DNA of 64,000 nucleotides from Ampelomyces quisqualis (GCA_018398575.1 JAGTXZ010000010.1:2604001-2668000); one strand, 5' to 3'; counted from the stretch's first letter, positions 13,633 to 25,947 are shown. Notes: generated by a model not told the origin, from the letters alone. Numbers and translations are program-made.

Positions 13633-16479
13633 CTACTCGCGCTTAAACTGCGAGGGTGGACTCCTATACGGATTGGTGTTGGTGGGAGTTGTTTTCGGAT
13701 CCCATCTCCTCTCGCCAGTGTCCGGCTCCTCGGTCACGGTCGAGGCGCGTGGGCGGCTTTGTGAGCGTGGTGGCGGGACCATGCTTTGAAACCGGACCTC
13801 TTCATAGTGACCCGTGGAGACCGAGGCTGGTGATCCTGGCACTGTGCTGCGAGGTGGAGAAGCAGGGTGCGAGGCTGGTGGGCCAGGTGGTTGCGCGTAT
13901 GGCGACATCACGGCGGGCGAGGGGAGCGATGGCATGGCGCTCGGCTGGCGAGAAGCGTCATTGGAAAAGCGAGAGGTACTCGGCGAGAGCGTTGAACCGT
14001 TCTTACGCTTGCCTACGCTGCTGGCCTTGCGCAGAAGTCCACGGACTTCGTCAAGATCTGGTCGAGCGTCCATGCTAGGGCGTCCGAGTGTGCTGACATC
14101 GTCGCGATTGTTCCAAGTATCGTCGCGGATTGGATCGACGCCTGGTCGTCGGCTCGTAAGTGAGTTCACAGCCTCTCCTTCACCAGCAATACCAACGCCT
14201 AAGTAGTCGGTGCCCGAGGATTTGCCCTTGTCGTTGCCATCCTCTGGCTTGTTGAGCGGGTGAAGACGTGAGGCATCCTTTTTCGCATTAAATTTCGCAT
14301 ATGCCGCAACGGCGTCAGTAGGGGGAACAGCGACAGACCAAGTTGGCTTGTCAGCCGATCCCAGGGCAGCATCTGAGCCTCCAGGACCAGCGATAGGAAC
14401 CTTGCGAAGAGCTAGTACGAGGGCGCACATAAACTTCGATCGTCGTGCAGTTCGGAGAGTTTCGTTCGACCAATTGCTCTTGTGCAGGATTTCCACCCGC
14501 AGCTCGAGCTTGTTCATCTCCGCTATGCTAACCACCTCGATTTCGACGTCGGGGAAGAAGTCGCGGTTGTTGGCCGAGTCTCGAACGAACGTGATCATCT
14601 CTTGTTTCAAGGAGTTGACGTCCTCAAACGAGGTATCGAAGGCACAGAATACCGATACCTGTTCTCGCATGGCTTTGCTTCGCGTGATGTTCTCGACCCA
14701 CAGACTGTTGAGGACAATGTTCGGGATTTGTACGGTTTTGCCGTTGCTCACGCGCTTGAACACCGTATAGAGAAGCGCAATGTGTTCAACGGTGAGCTGT
14801 TCAGTGGTGATGTCGACGCGGTCGCCGATATCGTAAGGGTGTTTAACAAACAAGAAGATGCAGGAACCGAGGATTTCCTGAGCGGTTGTGGCGAAAATAA
14901 AGGACAGCGAGAGGAGGGCGGTGGCCGACGTAGTCAGGGTGGCGCGGAAACCGGGAGCGAGGAAGGCGATGATAACGAAAATGCAGATGATTAGCGCGAT
15001 GGTCAGAAGAAGACCGTCAAGGGCATTGATGGCTTGATCCACATCGTGCATACTGCTGTTGAGAGACTTGCGCTGCCTCGAGTAGTCAGTCACAGTCAGG
15101 ATCATCTCGTCGAGACTGATATCTCCATTGCCATCACGATCCAGAGAATGGAAGCACTCTTCAGCCTCATCCTGTCTGGCTGGGCCCATGACCTCTACGA
15201 AATCCTCAATTGTAAGCTCGTTCTTGCCTTCTACCACGAAGGACATCCAGATTCGGCGGGCAAGAGCCTCAGACGATCTGTGCTTCTCAAGGGCAGTCAA
15301 GACAACCGAGTGTGCCGAATTTGGATCAAAGACCTTCTTGCCGGTGATCTCCTGTGCGATGGCCCCAAAGACAGAGGTGAGCTTATCACCAATGCGACCC
15401 GCGTCTCGTCCTACCTCACGGACGAGATGCATAGGAGTCTTGCTGCCCGAGCGCCCATGCTTGGTGGTTCCGCGCTTGCTTCCCAGCCCGAGATCCAATA
15501 TTGTGTCCTGGATCGCGTAATCCTCCTCAGCAAATTCGTTACAGTATGCCGGGAAGAGAGCTCGCGAAGTGTCGTAGAGTACACCGAGTAGGTACACGTT
15601 GCGCTTAGACTCCTTGATCTTGGAATCAAACTGCTTGCGGTGGTAGCTAATACTGATCAACTGAATCAGGACACGCTCAGCAAGTATGATGACAGTGGTG
15701 ACGAGCAATCCGAGGAGGACCGATTGCATGATTCCGATCCATCCTGGCGTACCTCCAACGCGTCCGGGGACGACTCGTACAAGGGCAGGGAATGTGGCCT
15801 GATTGACGATCATCCATAAGACAAAGGACAGAGACTTCTCGACAGCTCGCAAAAGTAGCGCGTATTTGCGGACACCAGGGCTAACGACGCCAATCAGGAA
15901 CTCGAAGATGTTGGGGAGGAAGTGGGCGACGATCTTCATGACCCAGAAACTGAGCCAGACTGGGGCTTTGTCAGTACGTACAGACGGCTGCTAGGTCGAA
16001 GAGAACTCACTGATCTCGATCCATATCCAGAACTTCTTCTGAACAGTACCGCCGATATCTCCTGTAATCGTACCGGTCTGCGACAGAATAATCGGAACGG
16101 CGAGCAAAAGCGCAACAGGAGCCACATAGATCATGTATCGCGTGACAATGCTGTAATTCAAAATCTTGGTGTAGATCCTGCCCATGTGGTTGAGCGCCGT
16201 CTTCTCCTCCTCATTGCCGCGGGGAGGCAGCGGGGCACCCGTGCGCGTGTCGACCTTTGCAAGCCGCCTGCGGCCTCTGTGGAACATGCCTGTCTTCTCT
16301 GACTTTTCGTTGTTTGACGATGCAGGCGTCTGCTGTGAGGGCGTGTGACTGACGACAGTCTGCAGGGGGATGTCGTTGGTGCGATCCTCCATGTTGTCGC
16401 TGATGCCGTTGAGCGGCTGGAAGCCGTGGTTGGATGAGCGAAAAGATCGCTGGGAAGGCGAGCGGGTGTTGCTCGTCAT
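13633..16479 (-). CDS. MscS-family mechanosensitive channel with EF-hand (Msy1/Msy2-like)
   Basis: Two exons, 16479-16011 and 15959-13633, encode 931 residues. The 51-bp intron (GTGAGT...CCCCAG) joins cleanly inside a transmembrane segment. The predicted order is a cytosolic Ser-rich N-terminus, four hydrophobic segments within residues ~120-280, a canonical EF-hand loop DRDGNGDISLDE at roughly 425-440, then further membrane segments and the MscS pore/beta region with VKHPYDIGDRV. The Pro/Ser/Arg-rich tail of ~200 residues is probably disordered. This layout matches the fungal Msy1/Msy2 channels of the ER or cell cortex, which respond to hypo-osmotic swelling and calcium; the location is inferred from family. 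The frame is open upstream to a TTG, but the first ATG in frame is at 16479 and is used here. Confidence 0.92.
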
Positions 16480-17748
16480 CAGGAGGAAAGAGAACTGAGT
16501 CAAGGCACGTGAGAAACCTCGCCGTCGCCGCTGCGCGAAAAGAGGCGGGGTGCGGAAGGTGCAATGCGAGCGCCAGCCACTTCAGGAAGGGGCGATTGGA
16601 AAAGCCAGGAAGGAATGTGTGTCAACCGTCAAGCACGGTTCTCGCTGCGGATGGTGGTGGTGGTGGTGGTACAGTGGACAGACGAGGAACGACAGCGATT
16701 GAGCAAACCGGCCGTGGGTTGCTCTCGTGACGTGGTAGGAAACGAGAGGTGGAGAGGAAACGTCGAGCGTCGAGCTCTGGATTACACACAATGGCGCGAA
16801 AGAGAGAGGAAAAGAAGGTGAAGTGCAGAAAATGGGCCTTCAGGAGCGTCAGTAGTTGTCTTCCAACGTGCGCCCAGTCCCTCGATGCAGGAACGCACGC
16901 CACAGGGATGCGAAACAGCCGCTAGCCGTATCGGGCAAGCGCGTCCGTCCTAGTCGCAGCTTCTTTTTCCGGCTGCGACTGAGCCACGCACCCGCGCCAG
17001 CACCGTCGTCGATGGCCAATGTCCGACAGGCCAACAGACACGCTGGCCGTGGAGAAATGCTCTCATCGATCCACTTTCCAGCCCGTGTCCCTTTTCCTGC
17101 GTCAATTGTCCACCGCACTCGATCATCGGCCCCCTCAAACCCTGGCTACGCCCAATCGATAAGCCTTTGGTTGCCGGCATCCAAGCTCCGTGCGAAGGAC
17201 AAGGCTGTCTGCCGGTGTTTTGGCACGCGGTGCTGAAACGCAGGGCTTGCCATGTGTACAGACGACAGGCCGTTTCGTTTAGTCTCCTCGAAATATGTAA
17301 TGCGAGACAAATCTCTTCCGACAAGGGGTTCATTCAGGGCATATGGCCCCTTGCCTGGTCGCCAGAGAATCTCACTAACCGAGCAACCTCCCCCCATCAT
17401 GAATCACAACAACGAAGTCGGTAGCAGGAACCTTTCTATTCGGTTGATTCAACAGCTATGTGCAATTGCGTCACGTTGTCTCTAGCTTTCGTGTTGGGGA
17501 TCAATTCTCTGGTCGGCATGATCCACAATGCCGACCTTGGTCCGATCGTCTCCGACATCATGGTGAACCCCACAGATCGTATCGGACACGACCAAGGGAG
17601 CTTCTTGAGGTGGCATCGATGACGATGCACTCGTAATCGCCCTGTGTGTGTGCGCCATGCGTCGCATCGCAGGCGCATGGCTACCTCGATCGCGACGCGC
17701 ATGTCCCATCTCTTTCTCAATATTACCGAACACGACCCCTGCACCACT
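16480..17748. other. Intergenic region between the channel gene and AIM6
   Basis: This holds the channel promoter side (with a GGT trinucleotide run of six near 16653-16670) and the AIM6 3' flank. Several 80-130 codon frames overlap on both strands, but none has a recognisable domain. A short plus-strand frame near 17494-17620 reads smoothly for ~43 residues yet has no start context or homology that I can name. Confidence 0.5.
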
Positions 17749-17888
17749 CAGCTGTTTCCACAGAGTGCGATGCCCGCCACACTCAGCTGTTTCCACAGAG
17801 TGCGATGCCCGCCACACTCAGCTGTTTCCACAGAGTGCGATGCCCGCCACACTCAGCTGTTTCCACAGAGTGCGATGCCCGCCACCAC
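17749..17888. repeat. 35-bp tandem repeat, four copies, overlapping the AIM6 stop codon
   Basis: Four near-identical 35-bp units start at 17749, 17784, 17819 and 17854, each beginning CAGCTGTTTCCACAGAGTGC. Read on the minus strand, each unit contains the last codons and TGA stop of AIM6. The copy nearest the gene (17854 onward) supplies the real C-terminus, and three further copies lie in the 3' flank. The array therefore looks like tandem duplication of the gene's own end. Confidence 0.92.
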
Positions 17889-19195
17889 ACAGAATCCCCA
17901 ATTCCATCTCGTCGCGCTCACCAGGTCGTCCACATTCAACATGCCCACGCCAAGCTCCATCAGCTTCGCCCACACTCTGTCGCGCATACGGATAGGCCAA
18001 GCTGGTGTGTCCCAGTATCTGCTCTTCAGGCCCTTGTCTTCTGCAGCTTGAATCTGTTGCTTCAGGAATTGCTCCTGCTTCCAAGTAATGCTGCCGAGCC
18101 CCAAACCGCCAATCGCTGCTTTGAGGTTCGAACTTGCATAGTAAGAGTTTGTGGAATTGTACTGGGCCGCGGAGATCGATCGAAGTGGCGCGTCGAAGAA
18201 GATGAATCGATCTGTCGAGTTCTGCTGTACGAGCTCGAATGGCGTACTTCCAGTTCCGACAACCGTCAACGGACCTTGATGCATAACCTTGCCGTCGTAG
18301 TAGGTCAGCCAGTTCTTGTCCCGGAAAGACCGCAGCTGAGACTCCAGTACGGGCCAGATCTTATGGCCGTCGTTCTTGAAGTCGATGAGAAGGATGGTAG
18401 ATTTGTTGGGATCAGTGTCGAACATGCCCGTCTCTTTGTCTGCGGTAGACGACGTGCTAATATTGCGATGATCGAATATGTTCGCTAGGGGATCGAGATA
18501 AAGTGTCCGCAATGTCCGCGTCTTAACGGTAGAGCTCCACGAGTGACCGACCAGCAGTTCATTCTCGTCTGTCCGCCAGACGTCGGCTTCTATGCTCACG
18601 CAACCAGCCGCAAGTGCTGCGTACAAAGGAACACGGCGCCAATAGTCGTTATGAGAGTGGCAGTTTTTTGGAACAATGTCGCGGCTGAAGTCATTTCTCC
18701 ACTCATACTTGAATGCGCCGTTCTTATCAGGCTCTGTCCATTTCTCAACAATGTGGTCCAATCCAGAGCGGCCTGGTGGGGGAGCCAATCGTGATATGAG
18801 TGTACCAACGAAAGACGCGTATACTCTGAATGCTGTTAGTCAAAGCCATCGTGCGCTTCGATCTGAAGTCCTTACATGGCGGCGATGACGCCGAAAATCC
18901 CCAATAGGACAACTATGATCAAGATCCATTTGCACAATCTTTGTGTTTTGCTGTTTTTTGCTGATCTTGGAGCGCCAAACCACCGCGTTAACGCAGGCGA
19001 TCCACCGCGGCGATACCATTTCGGCTTACTCCGTCCCGCTTCCACATCATCGAGACTTATTGCACTGGAGATTTGGCTTGATGTCTCAGACTCGTCGTCT
19101 CGGAATTTTCTCGGGCCTGGCGTATCTCCACTCATTGTTCTGGGATGCACAGGTTGCACCGTAACGATAGTCTCAGATTTGGTATCCTGGCCCAT
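17853..19195 (-). CDS. AIM6: AIM6-like PLC-type phosphodiesterase-fold membrane protein
   Basis: Two exons, 19195-18876 and 18825-17853, give 430 residues. The 50-bp intron (GTAAGG, CTAAC branch, TTCAG) lies at the end of the single membrane segment. The N-terminal ~85 residues are polar and cytosolic, followed by a membrane anchor at ~86-110 and then a TIM-barrel-like domain. That domain shows NCHSHNDYWR, SIEADVW and LLVGHSW, the glycerophosphodiester/PI-PLC-like signature. In yeast AIM6 is known only from an altered mitochondrial inheritance phenotype, so the enzymatic role is unproven. An upstream TTG frame extension was ignored in favour of the ATG. The last ten codons and the stop lie in a 35-bp tandem repeat, so the extreme C-terminus may differ from orthologues. 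Confidence 0.88.
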
Positions 19196-22100
19196 GGTCA
19201 ACAACGTGCGCGATTGACTTGGAGCAATACGATGCGAGGAAAGTTGACAATTTGCCCTCAGCTAAAGGACGGCGCAACTTCATGTACGTTGTGCGCAAAC
19301 ATCGTGGCGCTGTTCTGGACTGTGGCTACAGAACCCCACTAACCAAGGCGGGAAGGAATAGGTTGTTTGACAGATCATGCGAGCCAGACAGCTCTAGCTC
19401 CAGGGTTCTTAGAGTACCAAAATTCGGAGAAGTAGCCTGCTTACCTTGGATGTAGAATCACGATCGCTTCGTGAGTTGGTCGACACGCCGGAGACAGCGA
19501 GTCCGTACATGTGGCTTTGTAGGAAGTTTGCAAGCGGCAGTGCACATTGAAAGTCTGCCTGGGAGGCCTTGGTAGATCGTATTACGGCAATAATGTACGC
19601 CTGAAGGCTGCCACCAGTAGGCATCTTTAATTGAATCCACAATCCTCAAGGACGAGGCTGAGCTGGGCGCCTCAATCTTGGCGCCGTTCACACAGAACCA
19701 TTATTGAACGTCCGAGTGCATAGCTGACAGTTTCCAACCTTCGAGGGCTACTCGAGTTATCGGAGAGTGATCCGAAGTGCTTATCTGTACCTACATATTC
19801 GCGCAGACATGGGATGTTCTGGACCTTTTCTGGGTAACCGCAACTGGGTTCTGGTCCGCGCCGCTAGACTGTCGAAATGTCAACCACAGCCGGAAATGTG
19901 ATGAAGCCTCTAACGCGCTGTCATTCGCGTTCTAGCAGGCAGGCGGGAAGAAGACTATTGCATGCTTCTGCACACCCGAGTTGTTGTGAACGGTGTGTTG
20001 CTACAATACAGGAAGTGCGTCTCCGCTAGCGGAGCGAGTATGAGCACTGCACACCTTGCTCTATCCGGTCTAGCGCTGAAGTAAAAATGCAGCCGCACTC
20101 GAATCCTCCCCACCAGCTCCATCCACGCCGCGAGCCAACCTTACCGCTTTTCTACGCCGTGTGGCACACGAGCTGGAGAGGCGGAGTTCATATCATCAGT
20201 GTCTGCATGTACCTGAGATAGAGTGACACAAAGGCCACTTTGTCTGATATTGATGAGAGGGGTTCTGGCTGATGATCCCAGGATTAACCCGAAGATGCCA
20301 ACATGGCATTTCACACCGACTTCATGTATACCGACTTTCTCGCCCCACTCCAATCATGAAGACCAGCCATTTCAATTTCCTTTCGCAGTACAAGTACTCC
20401 GTACTCTTTCCTTTTACACTGTCTACACCGCTCTGCTGGTTCAGTGCTTTATTCGATATGTCCAAGGACAGCTCGTTTCGGATCTGCATTGCCTTCCTTC
20501 TCATCATTCAGATAGCCTGCTGGGCTTTATCGCTTGCCGACCTCTTCATACCTGGGAAGCCTCGCTTAATCGTCCGAACGACCATGGACGTGATATCGCA
20601 GCTCTTTGCTCGGCGATCTGCAGCGGTGCTGCTGTACCAAGACTTTCGCGCTGCTTTCTGAAAATCGAGCATCTTTTACGACACGACAACAAAAGACGAT
20701 GCAACACACGACACCGACACCAACGAAACTACACGACTTCACGATACCACGGAACGCTGGCATAGCGCCAGTATTCTGCGGTGCCTACGGGAACGCGCCG
20801 GGGCCGCTTGGTGTTCGACATTATATGCGCGTCCAGACATCTTCTACTCCGTATTGTTCGGAGTACCTGCATCGACCAACTTCCATACAAATTTTGTCCG
20901 TGCATAGAGGTCCACTCCCAGTCCGCCCATGCTACTCCGTACCCCCTTGTACCAAAACAACAACGCACTTGCGTCGATGCCACCACAACGTGCCGACGGG
21001 GATTGTTGACGCGCACCCCATTAAGGCCATGCCAGCCAACCGGCAGCCCAACGTATGATCCACCTATAAGCGAGCCACTCGGATCTAGCCGATCATAACT
21101 CAGACTTTGATCAGAAGGCCAAAAGAGAATTGTCTACTCGGTATCTTGAACCACAATCCTAGCTACGTTTTGAGGTGGAAACCGTCTAAAGCTTGAGACA
21201 CAATCAATTCAGCTTAATCTAAAATTTTAAACCTCTCCTGTGTACTCTGTATATAAATTCTAATAAGGGCAAGATGGTAAAATTGTGAGCGATAGAAGAT
21301 GATGGGATAGGCGGCTTATTGGTGTGCGGCGTGCGCGACATCAAATGCTGTTCTCCAATTCTAACTCCTCAATAAAGCGTCGTATGAAAGCAAGGTTGTG
21401 CGTTCTCGAGAGCAAAAAGAGGCTTTTGTGTATGTTATGAACGTGCTAGGCTGTGTTGAGGATGGTGTGCATGTGTGTTGGTTGGCTGATGGCTATGGCT
21501 TCATCAGTCCTTGGGTTCATGGAATGCCAGGTGCAGAAAGGCAAGTCAAGAGAGGGAAATGACGACGGTAATGCCTAGCCTCATCGGCATTGGAAAAAAA
21601 CACTGAGCAGCTTGGATTGGGTTGTTCGTGACCCCAGCATTCCCGCTGAAAGGCTGGGAGATGTGTGTTGCGCAGTCTCATTGCAGCCGCGACTTTGTGG
21701 TTGGGAGGAGATGATTGAGGTTTAGCTTGATGATGTTCTCAGCATGGACGGGAGGGAAGGTATCGGAGCATGGGTTCTTGTTAGTGAATATTGGATGGGT
21801 CATGTTGTGATTGCGTATACCACCTACATGAGATACATGTTACATGTACGTAGTATTCACACGATGTTTTCGATGGAGTGAGGTAGCAGGTGTTGCTCTT
21901 TCGTGTCGGGACGTTCGAGAATCGATGAAGATGTAACGTCCCATGAAACGATGCCTCGAAGGTCCAGCAACGAGATCAAGTGCTTTTGTCTGGTAGCTTG
22001 TTCGCTTTGTGAGTTTGCTTTATTAGTAAGCCTCCTTCAATCATGAGGTGGCTGACATTTGAACCGCCACGTAGAGTGTGTAGGATGATAACATCAATAC

Positions 22101-22509
22101 AGCACAGGAGTTGGACAACAGCCTCAGCAAACTCCCATAGTTGGTTGTTTGCGGACACGAGATGCTGTGAAGAATCAAGATGATCTTAAGGCGGTATCTA
22201 CCCATCCGCTGCAAGGTGTTTGAATGATGCACGCAGTTGTGTTTGAGGCAAGAACAGCTCAATTACACATATGCTGATAACTGAAAGTCTGGCATTATAT
22301 TCATTCATTCTAGACCATTGCCGGTACACGTGTTTACTCCACGACCATCCACTCTACGGTATCCGACAACGAAAAAAAAAATCCGAAACACCAGCGACCC
22401 TGATTCCACCATCCCCAACACAGCCCATGCACAAAAGCCCACGCACAAAAAGAAGCGCCACACCCGGACAAACCCGATTACCTACACACTCCATCCACAA
22501 CTCTCACCA
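19196..22509. other. 3.3-kb intergenic stretch upstream of AIM6
   Basis: Apart from one weak hydrophobic frame at 20272-20661, listed separately, I see no gene. Three copies of the 9-mer TACTCCGTA lie here (20395, 20845 and 20933). The 21.2-22.3 kb part is AT-richer with short frames only. Confidence 0.45.
20272..20661 (+). CDS. Weak small hydrophobic ORF
   Basis: A 129-codon frame from an ATG, or 101 codons from a second ATG at 20356. The second start is followed by two hydrophobic segments (VLFPFTLSTPLCWFSALF and ICIAFLLIIQIACWALSL), as in a small membrane protein. There is no recognised family, no clear intron and no supporting neighbour. It also contains a copy of the repeated motif TACTCCGTA at 20395, which elsewhere is only in non-coding DNA, and this argues against it being a gene. 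Confidence 0.2.
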   Translation: MIPGLTRRCQHGISHRLHVYRLSRPTPIMKTSHFNFLSQYKYSVLFPFTLSTPLCWFSALFDMSKDSSFRICIAFLLIIQIACWALSLADLFIPGKPRLIVRTTMDVISQLFARRSAAVLLYQDFRAAF

Positions 22510-23115
22510 TCACATGCCCCTCGCCCACAGCCCCAACGCAACTCTCCTCGCCCCCTCGCCCAGCACTTTCTTCACTACCTTGGCTATACCCCTCTTTCCC
22601 TTCTTCTTCTTCTCCTTCTTCTCCGCCCCCACACTCACACTCCGCCTCACTTCCTCCAACACCTCTGGACTCCCATCCACAATCTGAATACTTTCTCGGA
22701 CCGCGCACCTCCCTGGATGCACGCAGCGCAGGACGTGGGCGGAGTGGTGGCGAGACTCGTGCAGTGGTGGAGAAAGGACATTAGGAGGAGGAGGAAGAGG
22801 AAGAGGAGATGTCGTTGGATGCAGGGAATGTGCGGTATGGATCGTAGTAGCATCTGATTCGGGGGTTTTTGGTGTTGGGATTTCCGCGGGCCTGGGGAGT
22901 GTTTTGTTGCTGGCGACGTGATGTTGAGGTTGGCTTTCGACGGCGGCGAGATGTGCTGCGTAGCCTGTGGCGCCAATGTAGGTTGGCCAACATGGGGACG
23001 CTTCGTTTTGCTGGGGAAGACGCGCCATGTGGTGGGGATATGTGCGTGTGGTGTTTTGGTTGGGGATGCAGGAGCAAGATTGGGCGCGTCTAAGGGGACA
23101 TGTAGACGGCGGCAT
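22510..23115 (-). CDS. Small Pro/Ser-rich protein with lysine-rich tail, unknown
   Basis: An uninterrupted frame of 201 codons from the first ATG in frame (the open frame runs further up to a TTG). The first two thirds are low-complexity, rich in Pro, His, Thr and Ser. The C-terminal third is more protein-like, with an EVLEEVRRSVSV segment, a run of alternating Lys/Glu and a basic amphipathic end (AKVVKKVLGEGARRVALGLW). I do not recognise it. The opposite strand also carries a long frame, so pyrimidine-rich composition alone could keep both open; the gene-like tail favours the minus strand. Confidence 0.35.
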   Translation of the reverse strand: MPPSTCPLRRAQSCSCIPNQNTTRTYPHHMARLPQQNEASPCWPTYIGATGYAAHLAAVESQPQHHVASNKTLPRPAEIPTPKTPESDATTIHTAHSLHPTTSPLPLPPPPNVLSPPLHESRHHSAHVLRCVHPGRCAVRESIQIVDGSPEVLEEVRRSVSVGAEKKEKKKKGKRGIAKVVKKVLGEGARRVALGLWARGM

Positions 23116-23465
23116 ACTTGCGTCTTGAAAGTGTGTCTTGAGCGTGTGGTATGGGAAATTTGTCTGGTGTAACAAAGTTGGAAGGGGAAGAGAAAGTGTG
23201 CAAACAAGTCCAGAATTTATTCAAGTCCTAATCACTCACAGAAAACAAGTGCTTAAAAAATCAAAATATCGCAAAGTAACCACGGATATCTCTTTCATTC
23301 GCGTGCGCGGCCACCTCGTGTACCATGGAAATCGTGTGCAAAAATTCAAGTCGTGTACTTTTCAAACCATCCAGCTTTTTGGGTAATGCATAGATGTTCA
23401 AGCATAACGCCGGTTCCGACCCAAGAATATACATTAAATGAAAGTACCAACTGCGTTAAGGAGGC

Positions 23466-25639
23466 TTAGCGTCCAGATCGTTCCTTGGTACGGGCTCTAC
23501 GCTCCTTTGCAACGTCTACAATTGCGTTAGCGAATGTGATTAGCGTCTGAATTGAATCTTAACGTACTCTCATCGTAAAGAATGAACTCGTGCAGCGCAT
23601 TACCACCTGGTACCATGGGAAGCACAGGCACCTTCTGATCAGTCACAACCTCCAGGAGAGCGGGACCCTCAGAGTCTAGCAGCCACTGTAGATTCTCCTT
23701 TAGCTCAGCGGGTTTAATAACGCGACGCGCCTGCACACCCATGGCATCACCAAGCTTGACAAAGTCGGCGTTCCGTTGATGGGTATGTGAGAAGCGGTCC
23801 TCATAGAAAAGAGTCTGCCATTGAGTGACCATACCCTGCTCTTCGTTGTTGAGAATAATGATCTTGACACCAATGTTGAACTCTGCAGCCGTAGAGAGCT
23901 CAGTCAGGGTCATGCTGAATGACGAATCACCATCAATGTCGACAACAGTGCAGTCAGGGCGAGCGACCTTTGCGCCGATTGCAGCAGGTAGACCGTAACC
24001 CATGGTACCGAGACCACCCGAAGTGATCATGGTGCGAGGATACCTCCATCGGAAGTGCTGAGCTGCCCACATCTGATGCTGGCCGACACCGGTGGTGATG
24101 ATGGTCTCCTCCTTGCGGTCTGCTGTGAGATCTGAAAGCATTTCGACGACGGTCTGAGGCTTGATCAGGCCGTTTTCGCCTTCCTTCTCGTATGCCCACG
24201 GGAAGCGCTTCTTCCAGTCATTGACCTGGGCGAACCACTCGTTCCGCTCTTGAACGGTGTTGACAAGGGGCAGCATTTGCTTCAAGCTGACGCCAACATC
24301 TCCCTCGACGGCCTCGGTAGCTTGCACAATCTTGTTGATATTCTTGGGCATGATCTCGAAGTGGATGATACCACCCCGGCCTTCCGCTGCTGCTGCCTTG
24401 GCTGCTGGCGCGAACTTGGCAATGGCTCCCGTGATACGGTCGTCGAAGCGGGCGCCCAGAGCAATGATCAAATCGGCTTCCTGCATGGCCATGTTGGCGT
24501 AGGCGGAACCGTGCATGCCGAGCATGTGAAGAGACTTGGGGTCAAGCTCGTCAAAGGCTCCGAGGCCTTGCAGAGTGGTGGTAACGGGAATCTTGGCCTT
24601 GTCGGCCAGTTGTTTGAGAAGTTCGGTTCCGCCTTCTGCTTGGATGACACCCTGGCCGGCATAGATGACGGGCTTCTTCGCAATGTTGAGGAGATCAGCT
24701 GATCGCCGGATGGATCCCTCGAGCTGTCTCCTGGTGAGTTCTCTTGCAGCGATACTCGCGGCGCTGACCGAAGTAGGGAGGGTGCTGCTCATGGGGATGG
24801 CCCTCTGGAGCGTGCCAGCGGTGACGTCCTTGGGCAGATCGACAAGGACAGGTCCTGGTCGGCCGCTCGTCGCGATCTCAAAGGCCTCGTTGATTCTGCG
24901 CGGCAGTTCCGCAATGTTCTTAACCAGTACGTTCCACTTTGTGCAGGCGCGGGTGATTCCAACGGTATCAGCCTCTTGGAAAGCATCCGAGCCAATGGCA
25001 CTTGTGACGACCTGTCCGCAGAAGACGACCATGGGCGTCCCGTCCATCAAGGCGTCTTGCATGGGCGTGACGACATTGGTGGCACCCGGGCCCGAGGTAA
25101 CGACGACGACACCGGGCTTGCCGCTGGCGCGGGCGTACCCCTCTGCCATGTGGCCGGCACCCTGCTCGTGTCGGGGCAGGATGAAGTCAAAGTGCTTTGA
25201 CTGGTAGATGGCGTCGAAAACGGGGAGGATGGCGCCGCCTGGGTATCCGACTGAGTCATCTGTTAGTGGCTGGACGGCGCTGGGGAAAAAAAGCCGTACA
25301 GATGTGCTTGACGCCCTGACGCAGCATCATCTCGTGGAAGACCTCCCCGCCAGTCATGCCGACGAACGAGTGGTCCATCTCGGGCGAGCGGTATGGCTTC
25401 AGCGGCTGGACGTCGGCATAGTCCTCGCGATTGAACGCAGGCGCGGGCCTGGTCCGCTGCTGCGGCTGTGTGGCCGCCGCAGCGGTGCTCTGCGGTCGCC
25501 GGACATGGCGCTCGGCAACCTGGGCCGACGCCGCCTGCGCTGGTCTCTTGAAGGGTGAGACGGCGGGTCGTTGTGCGCAGCGGGAAAAGGTGCGCCCGCC
25601 CTTCAGCGCGTGGAGGGCGCGCGTGCGTGTCTGCTGCAT
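23466..25639 (-). CDS. ILV2: Acetolactate synthase catalytic subunit, mitochondrial
   Basis: Three exons, 25639-25300, 25250-23568 and 23515-23466, give 690 residues; introns are 49 and 52 bp. It is a ThDP-dependent enzyme that makes 2-acetolactate or 2-aceto-2-hydroxybutyrate, the first common step of valine, leucine and isoleucine synthesis in mitochondria. The Arg/Ala/Ser/Gln-rich first ~70 residues look like a mitochondrial presequence. The first intron splits the FGYPGG motif, the catalytic glutamate is E142 in RHEQGAGHM, and the ThDP/Mg motif GDSSFSM...LNNEEQG falls at roughly 553-585. The small last exon encodes a basic tail (NVAKERRARTKERSGR). The gene shares a 308-bp divergent promoter with the TRAPPC12-like gene. 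Alternative names for this enzyme are AHAS and ALS. Confidence 0.97.
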
Positions 25640-25947
25640 GGCGAGGTCGGGCGTCCCGCAGGACTGTTACAGCAGAGGTGCTGGGGAGGGGGGACGAGGG
25701 GAGGAGGGGAGGAGGGGGGTGGAGGGGGGTGGAGGGGGAAGAGACGCAGTCGCACAGTCACCACCACTTCTGACTTCTCGAGCGCCCGGGCCGATGCCGC
25801 GGGACGCGCTAGGGCGCAACGGGCATAGCCAGTGTGGGGAAGCCCGACTTCGGACGAGAGCGCTTGCTCACGTGACGCTGCACAGCAGGTGGTACCACAG
25901 CAGTGAGTAGATCTATGGTCGGTGCAGCGTGAAGCCCGCAGCCCACC
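25640..25947. promoter_or_regulatory. Divergent promoter between ILV2 and the TRAPPC12-like gene
   Basis: 308 bp separate the two start codons. The region has a polypurine GGGGAGGAGG-type tract at about 25686-25742 and an E-box-like CACGTGAC at about 25869-25876. Such elements could serve both genes, but no specific factor can be assigned from sequence alone. Confidence 0.55.

Noticed and set aside
14482..14994. 170-codon plus-strand frame
   Set aside because: Antisense shadow of the MscS-like channel gene, whose coding frame is secure.
15034..15591. 185-codon plus-strand frame
   Set aside because: Antisense shadow of the channel gene.
16653..16670. GGT microsatellite as a regulatory element
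   Set aside because: Short simple repeat in a promoter region, without further evidence of function.
17482..17817. Minus-strand frame running through the 35-bp repeats
   Set aside because: Open only because of the repeat structure downstream of AIM6; no homology.
17646..18488. 280-codon plus-strand frame across the repeats and AIM6
   Set aside because: Antisense to AIM6 exon 2 and to the repeat; repetitive translation.
22318..22857. 179-codon plus-strand frame rich in Thr/Pro/Arg
   Set aside because: Low-complexity pyrimidine-rich DNA keeps both strands open; the minus-strand frame ends in a more protein-like segment.
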